DNA of 51,270 nucleotides, from NCBI GenBank assembly GCA_045602655.1, contig JAZSBY010000056.1, positions 1 to 51,270 on the forward strand, given 5' to 3'. Position numbers and translations under genes: made by a program. How positions within the stretch are numbered: position 1 is the stretch's first letter; each line of letters begins with the position of its first letter. Below, piece by piece: positions 19,081 through 25,769 of the stretch. This DNA is from Fimenecus sp045602655 (lineage in GTDB: Bacteria; Bacillota; Clostridia; Oscillospirales; Acutalibacteraceae). Below the pieces are notes generated by a model. It saw only the letters and a list, made by a program, of their open reading frames with translations, searched no databases and had not been told where the DNA came from.

Positions 19081-19413
19081 TCACCTCTTTCTTCTTTTCT
19101 CACGGGCTACAATTATGCTTTCACCATTAGACCTTCCGTGAGAAAGCTGAATTGTAGTTTCTCCATCAGAAATAGCTCCTCCTGATACAGACAGCGTGCC
19201 TCTAAAAGTATCGTCCAAAAAATTTTTAACCTTCTGTGCCGCCGCTTGTACTGTCAGCTTATCAAAATTAGGATTTGATTGCATTAATGCTCGAATAGCC
19301 GTATAAACATCTTCTCTTGTTAGATGGTCATTATTTACAGGCTTTGCTCCTCCGAATTGACGCATTTCAGAGTCCTGTTTAGTAACAATACCATAATCGT
19401 GTCCTTTTGCCAT
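19081..19413 (-). CDS. Hypothetical phage protein between DUF4417 and portal, 110 aa
   Basis: I start at MAKGHDYGIVTKQDSEM because GAGGAG lies 6 nt upstream; a longer open frame adds 28 codons without a site. The sequence has a helical middle (LTREDVYTAIRALMQ ... LTVQAAAQKVKNFLDDTF) and a basic C-terminus (IIVAREKRRKR). No domain is recognised. It is 5 nt from the portal start, so it is in the packaging operon; a head-assembly or DNA-binding role can be guessed only from position and basic tail. Confidence 0.6.
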   Translation of the reverse strand: MAKGHDYGIVTKQDSEMRQFGGAKPVNNDHLTREDVYTAIRALMQSNPNFDKLTVQAAAQKVKNFLDDTFRGTLSVSGGAISDGETTIQLSHGRSNGESIIVAREKRRKR

Positions 19414-19414
19414 A

Positions 19415-20032
19415 TTACTCCTCTCCTTGTTCTCCCTTTGCCTGCTCATAATGTATATAATGTGCAGGTCCTGGGTAATCATCAAAAATATGCCCATAAA
19501 TAAGCACTTCTTTAGGTTGAAGTCTTATAAGCATTTCCTTATATCCTCTCATAAATTGCTCTCGCAATTCTTTATTTTTCATCATTTGCAAATTAGATAC
19601 TGCGACTATTCCTCCCTCAGGCTCTCCGTCAAAGCACCAATCATAGTCAACAGCATCTCCCCACTCTATCGTAGGTATAACTGTTGCACCAAGAGCTTGC
19701 CAATATGCCCCGCACCAATGCTTTCTATAATGATTAAAGATACGAACAGCCTCAGGAAAATCAAGATAAGTAGAAAAATCAGGAGTTAAAACTGCTCCAA
19801 ACTCTTTCAGAACATCAGCATAGCGTTTAGGTAAATTCCAAATTCGCTCAAATTGATAATCGTCTATGTAAAAATGCACTCCAGTAGTTTGTCTATTCTT
19901 CTTTGTAGTCGCAACATAATTAAACCCTATCCAATCTTTGATATAGAGTTCAGTTACAGGCTCAATTTGAGGAATATCATATTTACCTACTCCGTCAAAT
20001 GCCATGGATAGCAAGTTTAAGTGTTCGCTCAT
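19415..20032 (-). CDS. DUF4417 family protein, 205 aa
   Basis: Matches DUF4417 by the conserved phrases FDGVGKYDIPQIEPV, WIGFNYVATTKKNRQTTGVHFYIDDYQFERIWN (about 34-66), VLTPDFSTYLDFPEAVRIFNHYRKHWCGAYWQALG (about 81-115) and DWCFDGEPEGGIVAVS (about 131-146). The family is frequent in Firmicutes phages and mobile elements, and its function is unknown. Here it sits between TerL and portal. Its ATG lacks a clear ribosome binding site, and the 38-nt gap before it holds a copy of the TATCTACATA motif (20045-20060, minus strand) repeated in the plus-strand early region. Confidence 0.85.
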   Translation of the reverse strand: MSEHLNLLSMAFDGVGKYDIPQIEPVTELYIKDWIGFNYVATTKKNRQTTGVHFYIDDYQFERIWNLPKRYADVLKEFGAVLTPDFSTYLDFPEAVRIFNHYRKHWCGAYWQALGATVIPTIEWGDAVDYDWCFDGEPEGGIVAVSNLQMMKNKELREQFMRGYKEMLIRLQPKEVLIYGHIFDDYPGPAHYIHYEQAKGEQGEE

Positions 20033-20070
20033 ACTTGCATTTTATCATATATGTAGATATGTGCAAGTGA

Positions 20071-21330
20071 TTAATTACCTCTACGATTACAGTAATTTTC
20101 AAGTGCATAGCGTACTGCGTCGATACTATGGTTATCTGCGTCAGGATATGCACTTATAAAATTGCCATCCTTATCTCGTTCATATTCATAATTGATAAAC
20201 TCATAATAAGTTTCAGGACAACGATTTTTGTCAATATAAATATGTCTTAAACCTTGAAGCCACTTAATGCCATATCTAACACTGTCGGGACCTTTCTTTG
20301 CTGGTCTGATAAACGCGCCATACGCTCTAAAGTCGGCAACTGATTTTTCTTCTGCACTATCGGCAGTAACAAGCTCTTCCTTAGTTAGTTTTCTTTCCTC
20401 ATCATACAATCTTTTAAAATTTTCCTCATTTCTTGTCTTATATGAGGTAAATTCATCAAAGATATATAAATCCAATTTTTTTGCGTCAAAGTGCATACGA
20501 ACAAATCTAAACGGGTCTCTGGCAAAGCCCCAGTCTATTCCATTATAGATATGGTCAAAACTATCTACCATATTCGACATATCTAGGTCAGAGGCATTTT
20601 CAAATACATCTCCGCCTGTGCCTGTAGCAACTCCCATATATTCATGCTCATACGCACGAGGATTGAGAGTTTTAAGTTCCTCTGCTTCTTCGATAAAAGC
20701 ACTTCCAAGCCAATCAGGCGGCACATCAAGATAGCAATTTCTAACTACTAATGTTCTTTTACCTGATTTAGTAGCTTTTTCTGCATACATATTAGCCCAA
20801 TTATTCTTTGAGATAGGCGGGTTAAATGTTCTAAAGTCCCAATATACATCGCCACCACGCATTGTTGACTGCGTAACAGTACGAATTTCATTTTCACCTG
20901 AAAATTGGTCAAGCTCCTCGAACCATGTTATGCCAATGTAACCAAAAGTAGGCTTTATTGACTTGACTTTTTGCGGATTATCGAGTCCAAGAAAGTAAAT
21001 ACGCTGTCCAGTGGGCTTAAATACGATTGGATTGTTATATGCTTTAGGAATTAAGAATAAATCTTGCAGTCCAAGTTTATAAATTCCCCATTCTATTTGT
21101 GCCCTTATACTATTTTGTATAGTATTTCCTACTTTTCTAAAACAAGCCGCATGAACAAGTGGATTTTGCACAATTAAAAGAGGAATAGCTATGCCTACAA
21201 ATGATGATTTACAGCTACCTCTTCCTCCAGGGAATACATAATGCACATGACCGTGTTCCAAAATGTCTTTAAGAACATTGTCATACATCGGGATTATGCA
21301 ATCTTGTAGCTTAATATTGAGATTAGCCAT
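20071..21330 (-). CDS. terL: Terminase large subunit, 419 aa
   Basis: The DNA packaging motor. ATPase domain: Walker A GGRGSCKS at 35-42, Walker B and catalytic carboxylates in IGITWFEELDQ at 132-142, and a coupling motif around SMRGG-like QSTMRGG (154-160). Nuclease domain: GIDWGFARDP (264-273, first Asp), VTADSAEEKS (321-330) and DNHSIDAVRYAL (399-410, last Asp), the RNase H-like triad. Length and order fit the Terminase_3 group of Firmicutes phages. The preceding gene overlaps it by 8 nt. The packaging type (cos or pac) cannot be told from this gene alone. Confidence 0.95.
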   Translation of the reverse strand: MANLNIKLQDCIIPMYDNVLKDILEHGHVHYVFPGGRGSCKSSFVGIAIPLLIVQNPLVHAACFRKVGNTIQNSIRAQIEWGIYKLGLQDLFLIPKAYNNPIVFKPTGQRIYFLGLDNPQKVKSIKPTFGYIGITWFEELDQFSGENEIRTVTQSTMRGGDVYWDFRTFNPPISKNNWANMYAEKATKSGKRTLVVRNCYLDVPPDWLGSAFIEEAEELKTLNPRAYEHEYMGVATGTGGDVFENASDLDMSNMVDSFDHIYNGIDWGFARDPFRFVRMHFDAKKLDLYIFDEFTSYKTRNEENFKRLYDEERKLTKEELVTADSAEEKSVADFRAYGAFIRPAKKGPDSVRYGIKWLQGLRHIYIDKNRCPETYYEFINYEYERDKDGNFISAYPDADNHSIDAVRYALENYCNRRGN

Positions 21331-21754
21331 TATTAGAGATTTCTCCAGATACAGGTGTATTCTCTGATGCAGGCGTTCTTGCAGGTCTAACTGCTACCAT
21401 GTTGCATGAAAAGCCTTTTACACGCTTACCCGATTGATTAATAAAGAAAATCTCATCTTGGGCAGAGCCAAAATAGCCTTCTATTTCTTCTGTTTCATAC
21501 GGAAGAATGATTGTGTGATTAGAGGGAGCGGTAACAACCCACCAAAAGGCGTTATATACTGACATATCACCGCCACGCTCTACACCAAGAGTGTAGTTAT
21601 AGTAAGTTCCTATAATCTCTCTATGTAAAACACCATCTTCTGTACGATTAGCGGTCAAGTCGAGAACATCACCCTTCCTCTTTAATGGAGAAAGGGCTAC
21701 TTGATATTCTACACCATCTATTCTAATCCACTTTGAAGGAGTAATCTCTGGCAT
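21323..21754 (-). CDS. Phage structural-like protein between TerS and TerL, 143 aa
   Basis: An all-beta-looking protein (PSKWIRIDGVEYQVALSPLKRKGDVLDLTANRTEDGVLHREIIGTYYNYTLGVERGG). The TANRTEDGVLHREIIGTYYN phrase resembles small tail-tube or tail-completion proteins of Clostridial phages. Its position between the two terminase genes is unusual for a tail component. The overlaps with both neighbours (8 nt with terL, 1 nt with terS) show that it is part of the packaging operon. I cannot choose between a displaced tail protein and a packaging accessory factor. Confidence 0.55.
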   Translation of the reverse strand: MPEITPSKWIRIDGVEYQVALSPLKRKGDVLDLTANRTEDGVLHREIIGTYYNYTLGVERGGDMSVYNAFWWVVTAPSNHTIILPYETEEIEGYFGSAQDEIFFINQSGKRVKGFSCNMVAVRPARTPASENTPVSGEISNNG

Positions 21755-22224
21755 TAATCTTCATCCTCTTCATCTTCGTAAGAAATTTCAGGCTGAACAA
21801 TACTGTTAGTTCTGTCAAAGGACAGTGTAACTGTAATCTTATTAGCCTCCGCTCTATCTGCAAGTTCTTGCATATCAATTTGACGCTTTGCAAGTGCATC
21901 AGCCGCCTTAAGTCTATCAGACATAGCGAGGTCGAGGCCAAATTGGTCTTTTTCAGTACCACGCATAACTTCTGTATAGAACATACGAATTTCCTCAGCC
22001 GTAGCAACACACTCTTGCTTGAGAGCCTTCATCTGTTCATTAAGCTCCGCCTGAATTTTCGGCTTTGCTAAAAGCTTACGAGCATAAGTAGCGGGAGATG
22101 TAGTTCTAAAGCCAGCTTTCTTAACTGCTTGAGTAGAATTACCTGTTTCGATATAATACGCCACAAACTTCTGCTCATTAATGGATAGCTTATACTGCAA
22201 TCCCTTTTCGCCCTTCTTTGCCAT
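21754..22224 (-). CDS. terS: Terminase small subunit (Terminase_2-like), 156 aa
   Basis: The N-terminal helix-turn-helix pattern LSINEQKFVAYYIETGNSTQAVKKAGFRTTSPATYARKLLAKPKIQAELN (residues about 13-62) is that of Firmicutes TerS proteins. In these, a ring of subunits recognises the packaging site and activates TerL. The remainder is helical, with KAADALAKRQIDMQELADRAEANKITVTL. An acidic tail (YEDEEDED) closes the protein. GAGGAG precedes the start. The packaging site itself is likely near this gene or in the control region upstream. Confidence 0.9.
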   Translation of the reverse strand: MAKKGEKGLQYKLSINEQKFVAYYIETGNSTQAVKKAGFRTTSPATYARKLLAKPKIQAELNEQMKALKQECVATAEEIRMFYTEVMRGTEKDQFGLDLAMSDRLKAADALAKRQIDMQELADRAEANKITVTLSFDRTNSIVQPEISYEDEEDED

Positions 22225-22226
22225 AA

Positions 22227-22550
22227 TTAACTATTCTCCTCTAAATACTTTGCTTTTTGTTCTTCCCAAATCGGGTTATCTTTAGGAATTGGCAAACCTT
22301 TAATCTCATAAAGATAGTCACGCAAGAATAGCGTGACTTGGATTTGAGAACAGGAACTGAATAATTCCACGACAGATGATTTTCTATCGCTATCAGGTTC
22401 AAAGACCTGTTTCTTAACATGATACTTGGTAACATATTTACGCTTATCGAGGCTATAAAATTGCGTAGTAGCAATAAGCACTATCTCGCCTTCGCAAGTA
22501 AGTGCCTGTTGTAATTTCTTCATAGCTCTGGATTGAGCACCAGCCGCCAT
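22227..22550 (-). CDS. Small hypothetical protein upstream of TerS, 107 aa
   Basis: Alpha-beta sequence with ALTCEGEIVLIATTQFYSLDKRKYVTKYHVKKQV (residues about 16-49), then SSVVELFSSCSQIQVTLFLRDYLYEIKGLPIPKDNP. The strand-rich layout recalls small phage proteins near terminase genes. I cannot identify a family or a catalytic residue set. GGAGGAG precedes the ATG, and the gene lies 2 nt before terS, so it is cotranscribed. Confidence 0.6.
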   Translation of the reverse strand: MAAGAQSRAMKKLQQALTCEGEIVLIATTQFYSLDKRKYVTKYHVKKQVFEPDSDRKSSVVELFSSCSQIQVTLFLRDYLYEIKGLPIPKDNPIWEEQKAKYLEENS

Positions 22551-22574
22551 TATCGTCTCCTCCTTGAAGAAGCT

Positions 22575-22835
22575 CTACGGCGTGTTCGTCTCCTCCGATA
22601 AGTAACTGTCTGTCTCGCCGACATAGTTATCTCCTATACCAATAAGATGATTGGTGTCGCCATCAACCTCTTGTTCGACAGTTACTTCTTCTACTGGCAA
22701 AGAAAGGTAGATAATAAACGCACCAATCGTTGCAAACCATAATGCTAAAACGACTACAAGAGCAGTAAACACCCTTTTGTTTTGCTTCTTTAGTTCAGAT
22801 AGCATCTCACTGGCTAAAGTATTCTGATTATCCAT
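22575..22835 (-). CDS. Small single-pass membrane protein, 86 aa
   Basis: Residues about 20-45 (RVFTALVVVLALWFATIGAFIIYLSLPV) form one transmembrane helix. The N-terminus is basic and polar and the C-terminus acidic and Asn-rich (VDGDTNHLIGIGDNYVGETDSY). This layout, an N-terminal LKKQNKR then a helix then SLPVEEVT and a short repeated acidic tail, is widespread in gut Firmicutes phages just upstream of the terminase genes, with no known function. It is the first gene of the late block, with AAAGGAG upstream. It is not a typical holin, but a lysis-related role cannot be excluded. Confidence 0.75.
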   Translation of the reverse strand: MDNQNTLASEMLSELKKQNKRVFTALVVVLALWFATIGAFIIYLSLPVEEVTVEQEVDGDTNHLIGIGDNYVGETDSYLSEETNTP

Positions 22836-22929
22836 GGTGTTCTCCTTTCAAGTATAGACTAATAAACTGTTAATCACACACCGTTCCGTAGAGGCCCTCG
22901 ATACAATGAATACTTCGTCTATATTTAAA

Positions 22930-22958
22930 ATAATATCAGACACTTCAGCGGAAAGCAA
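22930..22958 (-). promoter_or_regulatory. Candidate late promoter
   Basis: On the minus strand, TTGCTT (22953-22958) and TATTAT (22930-22935) have 17-bp spacing and lie about 95 nt before the first late gene. The -35 box is imperfect, as expected for a promoter that needs a phage activator. No other good pair is visible between 22836 and 23000. Confidence 0.5.
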
Positions 22959-23255
22959 GAAAGAAAAAGAAAATTATCTGTAAATCATGCTTCCAATACT
23001 TTATCTACACATCTCATATACAAAATCACCAATACATTTACATACACAAATTACTTTACTTCCTTTCTCCCACAATGTGTCGTTTCGACACTTATTTCCA
23101 CTTTCCAACAATCCTCCGTTTACATTACTTTACTTCGCCATTACTTATATTTCAGTCGCCTTACTTTATCTACATACCTCGCATATCAGATTTCGAATAT
23201 CTACTCGTAACTGCTGTCGCGTTTCGGAGCGCATTTTGCCCGAGTGTCTATATAG

Positions 23256-23283
23256 CGCGCACATCTGGGCGTTTTTGTGCGCG
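23256..23283. repeat. GC-rich hairpin, 8-bp perfect stem
   Basis: CGCGCACA (23256-23263) and TGTGCGCG (23276-23283) form a perfect inverted repeat with a 13-nt spacer. It is preceded by CTATATAGCGC, which recurs in the structured RNA region to the right. There is no T-run after it on either strand, so it is not a standard terminator. Confidence 0.6.
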
Positions 23284-23350
23284 AGCGATGCACATTCTAT
23301 GAACAAACTGTTAATAATATGAACGATTTGTAAACAAGTCGTATAAACGA

Positions 23351-23379
23351 TTGTAATTCGGAGGTGGGCTTTATATACT
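23351..23379 (+). promoter_or_regulatory. Promoter for the GC-rich RNA / early block
   Basis: TTGTAA (23351-23356) and TATACT (23374-23379) are separated by 17 bp on the plus strand. The start point would be near 23386, just ahead of the GC-rich segment. Nothing closer to the 133-codon gene looks as good, so the promoter probably makes the structured RNA as leader or independent RNA of that gene. Confidence 0.6.
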
Positions 23380-23439
23380 TGCATTAGATAACAAAGTTTA
23401 TCTGTAAATACACTACATAAAGAAAAGAGGTGATGCTTA

Positions 23440-23950
23440 ATGATTGATTGATTGAATGCAGGGGGCGCCAACAGTGTCTCGGAGCGCTTAACCGATTGGT
23501 TCCGGTTGAAGCATATCGGCTCTATCCTCTCCGGGGCGCTGGAAGCGTCAAGTGGGCGGCCTCAGGTTTAAGTGTCCGACCTACCCGGTCCCGTACCGGA
23601 CCCCCGAGAACAGGCGCTCCGGTCGAGTGTTTGCACCTTGACAATTTCATACCCCTCGGTTTACTTTGTAATCACTGTAGGCGGAGCGATTAGGGGCCGC
23701 GCTATATAGCGGGCACGGAGTGATGCGGTTAGCATATCGCCGTGTATTCTCGGGGCGCCGATTCCTCTTTGGAGTTAGGTCGGCGTGCCGTGTCGTGCGG
23801 GTAAGGCCCCCGCCATGATACTTACAAGGACACTATCACATATTAGCGCCGCCGTGCCGGCAGGAGCCGGAATCGGGCTCGGGGCGTTATACTCAAATAT
23901 GAGGAGTAAGCCGAGCGTATAACTCGGGCGCTATATAGCGCCTAGGGGGA
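23440..23950 (+). ncRNA. Candidate large structured RNA (GC-rich)
   Basis: About 500 nt of clearly GC-rich sequence in an otherwise AT-rich window, with no credible reading frame but many nested inverted repeats. The clearest is CACGG (23714-23718) with CCGTG (23740-23744), enclosing ATGC/GCAT around a GGTTA loop. Others are GGCGCCGA with TCGGCGTGCC around 23755-23800, GAGCC/GGCTC near 23865-23881, and GTTATAC (23886-23892) with GTATAAC (23917-23923). The palindrome GGCGCTATATAGCGCC lies at 23927-23942. A plus-strand promoter lies just upstream. Size and phage setting recall ornate phage RNAs such as ROOL or GOLLD, but I do not recognise their consensus. A packaging site or origin would be an alternative. 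Confidence 0.55.
23917..23949 (+). repeat. Left arm of a 33-nt inverted repeat around the 133-codon gene
   Basis: Pairs with 24409-24441. Thirty of 33 positions are Watson-Crick complementary, and the other three are G-U or U-G in plus-strand RNA. The arm contains GTATAACTCGG followed by the palindrome GGCGCTATATAGCGCC. Its GTATAAC part can alternatively pair with GTTATAC at 23886-23892. Confidence 0.8.
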
Positions 23951-23992
23951 CCATTTTACATTATCAAATTTATTTTACAGGAGGACAATATT

Positions 23993-24394
23993 ATGTCAAA
24001 GAATATTTACACAATTACACCCGCAGATAACAGAGGCCGTTCCAACATCAAGGTTAATAATAAGACAATCGCAAGGGCGCATATCCACGCCAAGTCCGTC
24101 GTTGTTTACACTTCGGCAAAGTACCTCGGCACCGACCTTGCCACACTCGAAAAGAAGTTTGCGGCCAAGAATACTGCCAAGCGCATCCGCGCCGATAAGG
24201 TTCAGGTAAATGCCGCATATACTTCCGCAATCGCTAACGGTAAGACGGAAAGGTTTTACGGCAAGCTTAATTTTAAGGTAACTGAGGACCTCAAGGTTGA
24301 GGATATCCTCCAGACTGTTGCTAACCTCGCTATCGTTCCTGAGCTTGAGGGAGCACCTGAAGAGGAGCCTGCCACAGAGGAAGTTTCCGCATAA
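23993..24394 (+). CDS. Hypothetical basic protein bracketed by an RNA inverted repeat, 133 aa
   Basis: ATG follows AGGAGGACAATATT. Residues 1-100 are basic and beta-helix mixed (DNRGRSNIKVNNKTIARAHIHAKSVVVYTSAKYLGT, then KKFAAKNTAKRIRADKVQVNAAYTSAIANGKTERFYGKLNFKVTEDLKVEDIL). The last 20 are acidic (PEEEPATEEVSA). No family is recognised. The basic body with a conserved-looking core could bind nucleic acid, and it is the only gene inside the 33-nt inverted repeat and directly follows the structured RNA. That suggests a partner of this RNA, or a highly expressed early protein. Codon use is more GC-rich than in neighbours, like the RNA segment, so both may have been acquired together. The antisense frame of equal length has no ribosome binding site. 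Confidence 0.75.
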   Translation: MSKNIYTITPADNRGRSNIKVNNKTIARAHIHAKSVVVYTSAKYLGTDLATLEKKFAAKNTAKRIRADKVQVNAAYTSAIANGKTERFYGKLNFKVTEDLKVEDILQTVANLAIVPELEGAPEEEPATEEVSA

Positions 24395-24408
24395 CATAAC
24401 CCCGCCCG

Positions 24409-24441
24409 CCCCCTGGGCGCTATATAGTGTCCGAGTTATAC
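24409..24441 (+). repeat. Right arm of the 33-nt inverted repeat
   Basis: Complement of 23917-23949 with three transitions, all conserving pairing in plus-strand RNA as G-U. It begins 14 nt after the stop of the 133-codon gene and includes GGGCGCTATATAGTGTCC, which can also fold into its own 6-bp hairpin with two wobble pairs. No T-run follows, so it is not a standard terminator. Confidence 0.8.
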
Positions 24442-24504
24442 TGCCACAGTCGCTATACGGTATTATCTCCTTTAATTGCGCTTAATTATTAGGAGGACAC
24501 TACT

Positions 24505-24747
24505 ATGGAAAACACTATTACTTATAACGAGGTGCCTTATATCCATGATTATTTGGATATTTATGGCCATGCGATTTTATCCGCATTCAAATCCGGAGGT
24601 TCTACTACGGAAACTGCGCTCGCAAAAATGCGGAAATATTACGGGCATGAACCTGTAAATAAATGGATAGTCCGTCACCACATTGTTACAAAAACACCCA
24701 TCACAATTCAAAACAACAGAGTAAGGAGGATACCGTATTATGCCTGA
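24505..24747 (+). CDS. Small early protein, 80 aa
   Basis: Unrecognised. AGGAGGACACTACT precedes the ATG. Residues 10-30 are acidic and aromatic (EVPYIHDYLDIYGHAILSAFKSGG). The C-terminal half is basic (KMRKYYGHEPVNKWIVRHHIVTKTPI ... RVRRIPYY) and could contact nucleic acid. The stop overlaps the next start by 8 nt, so the two are translated together. Confidence 0.65.
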   Translation: MENTITYNEVPYIHDYLDIYGHAILSAFKSGGSTTETALAKMRKYYGHEPVNKWIVRHHIVTKTPITIQNNRVRRIPYYA

Positions 24748-24841
24748 ATACTATGAATATTCTTATGAGGAACTCGCGGAACTGGAATATGCGAGAGAAG
24801 ATGAGGAAATGGATATTAAATACCCTGAAACATACTGTTAA
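24740..24841 (+). CDS. Tiny acidic early protein, 33 aa
   Basis: Sequence begins MPEYYEYSYEELAELEYARE and ends DIKYPETYC. It is very acidic and tyrosine-rich, of a kind that may mimic DNA or bind a host protein; that role is a guess. AAGGAGG lies 10 nt before the ATG, which supports real translation in spite of the short length. The TATCTACATAGG motif starts 3 nt after the stop. Confidence 0.6.
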   Translation: MPEYYEYSYEELAELEYAREDEEMDIKYPETYC

Positions 24842-24843
24842 GC

Positions 24844-24857
24844 TATCTACATAGGTT
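24844..24857 (+). repeat. TATCTACA motif, copy C
   Basis: TATCTACATAGGTT begins 3 nt after the preceding stop. Related copies follow stops at 25315, 25987, 26769, 27844 and 28687, and lie in the control region at 23002 and 23167. A TATAAT sequence lies 12 nt downstream here, but not in the other copies. Confidence 0.5.
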
Positions 24858-24946
24858 AGGCGGTATAATTAAAGGGGATAGTACCGTATAGCGGCGAACC
24901 GTGGTAACTTTAAGGGTGTTGGCAAGCTATGAAAGGAAACAACACT

Positions 24947-25309
24947 ATGGCACTTTATTGGGATTTTAAGGAAAAAGTTGGTGAGGTAACTGTTATCGAG
25001 CCGAGAACTAATGAGGAATATACTGTAAACCTGTTCCAGGGTAATGCGTTCCTCATATTCGTAAATCAGTACAAAGAAGATGGCAAGGATATGTATAGTC
25101 TGTATTCCTTCTTTGCCGATGAGGACCATGCTAAAAATTGTCTGGGCCTGAAAAAAGGATTTGACAATATTTTCCTAGATAACAACGGTCAGTCGGCAAT
25201 CAAAAAATTCAGAATTAACAAGGCAAAATATAAATACAGCCTCAAGTTGATTTCCATGCTTACTAAGGCATTTGACAATATTAATATTGAGGTTTATTCG
25301 GAGAAGTAA
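24947..25309 (+). CDS. Conserved Clostridial mobile-element protein of unknown function, 120 aa
   Basis: I start at MALYWDFKEKVGEV because the preceding GAAAGGAAACAACACT is the same leader used by genes at 33321 and 34667; the earlier in-frame ATG is itself inside that leader. The sequence pattern (ALYWDFKEKVGE, then YTVNLFQGNAFLIFVNQYKEDGKDMYSLYSFFADEDHAKNCLGL, and a C-terminal AFDNINIEVYSE) is one I know from Clostridial plasmids and integrative elements. No function has been established. No catalytic motif is visible. Confidence 0.75.
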   Translation: MALYWDFKEKVGEVTVIEPRTNEEYTVNLFQGNAFLIFVNQYKEDGKDMYSLYSFFADEDHAKNCLGLKKGFDNIFLDNNGQSAIKKFRINKAKYKYSLKLISMLTKAFDNINIEVYSEK

Positions 25310-25314
25310 TAATA

Positions 25315-25331
25315 TATCTACAAAGGTCAAC
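25315..25331 (+). repeat. TATCTACA motif, copy D
   Basis: TATCTACAAAGGTCAAC lies 6 nt after the stop of the 120-residue gene, and is the most complete form together with the copies at 26769 and 28687. Confidence 0.5.
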
Positions 25332-25362
25332 ACCTTTAAAGTTATCACGGTTCACTCCTTAA

Positions 25363-25478
25363 ACTGGCAGGGTTATGATGGGTTGACGATAAATTTCTAA
25401 TTACGGAGGACACCATCATAGCTAAATAGAAATCGCATAAATTCCAACACCATGTCAACCCATCATAACCCTGCCAGT
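25363..25478 (+). repeat. Perfect 25-bp inverted repeat with 66-nt centre
   Basis: 25363-25387 and 25454-25478 are exact reverse complements (beginning ACTGGCAGGGTTATGATGGG). The 66-nt loop contains an isolated ribosome-binding-site-like CGGAGGACACC, followed by an ATA rather than ATG and an early stop, that is, a decayed gene start. As RNA this would be a very stable hairpin in front of the 76-codon gene. As DNA it resembles a miniature inverted-repeat element, though no clear target duplication is seen. Confidence 0.8.
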
Positions 25479-25527
25479 AAATTATACCAGTATGTGGTAG
25501 GACTACTTTTAAGAAAGGAGAACTACT

Positions 25528-25758
25528 ATGACACGACCAGATTATTTGGAGCAAATTGATAGGTTATATGATGAAGGCAAAATCGACTATGACACCTATG
25601 TTGCGATGAGCGGAAGCGTTGATTTGTTAGATTTCAACGGCGACTCTCGTTTTCCTGATACTTATGCAGAAATAGACTATGAGGATATGGATAGCATAGA
25701 AGCATATGAAGGCTGTCGGTTTGACGATATGAACTATCTTAGGCACTTTGAACGATAA
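25528..25758 (+). CDS. Small acidic early protein, 76 aa
   Basis: Starts MTRPDYLEQIDRLYDEGKIDYDTYVAMSG, with AAAGGAGAACTACT before the ATG. The first 30 residues look like the short dimerising helices found in many phage early proteins; the rest is acidic and aromatic (FDDMNYLRHFER). It is first in its cassette after the inverted repeat. No function is assigned. Confidence 0.65.
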   Translation: MTRPDYLEQIDRLYDEGKIDYDTYVAMSGSVDLLDFNGDSRFPDTYAEIDYEDMDSIEAYEGCRFDDMNYLRHFER

Positions 25759-25769
25759 GGAGGACTACT

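Larger units (their letters stand above)
22836..23340. promoter_or_regulatory. Divergent control region, left half (AT-rich)
   Basis: There is no credible gene between the late block and the early block. The left half is AT-rich and pyrimidine-rich on the plus strand. It holds the late promoter (22930-22958), two copies of the TATCTACA motif (23002 and 23167) and tandem TTACTTTA-like repeats near 23052, 23121 and 23159. A copy of the TGAAC...TTTGTAAAC type box lies near 23318-23336. A GC-rich hairpin begins at 23256. The region likely binds several regulators and may contain the packaging site recognised by TerS. Confidence 0.5.

Noticed and set aside
23256..23283. Rho-independent terminator at the 8-bp hairpin
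   Set aside because: No T-run follows on either strand; left as an unexplained hairpin.
22987..23322. Plus-strand frame of 111 codons in the control region
   Set aside because: Low-complexity Thr, Leu and His-rich product with no ribosome site, spanning regulatory repeats.
23448..23693. Plus-strand frame of 81 codons inside the GC-rich island
   Set aside because: Arg, Gly and Pro-rich product typical of structured GC-rich RNA regions; several overlapping hairpins explain the sequence better.
23996..24397. A 133-codon minus-strand frame exactly opposite the basic early protein
   Set aside because: It starts without a ribosome site, and its composition is that of an antisense frame. The plus gene has AGGAGG, a downstream gene in the same direction and the early-block context.
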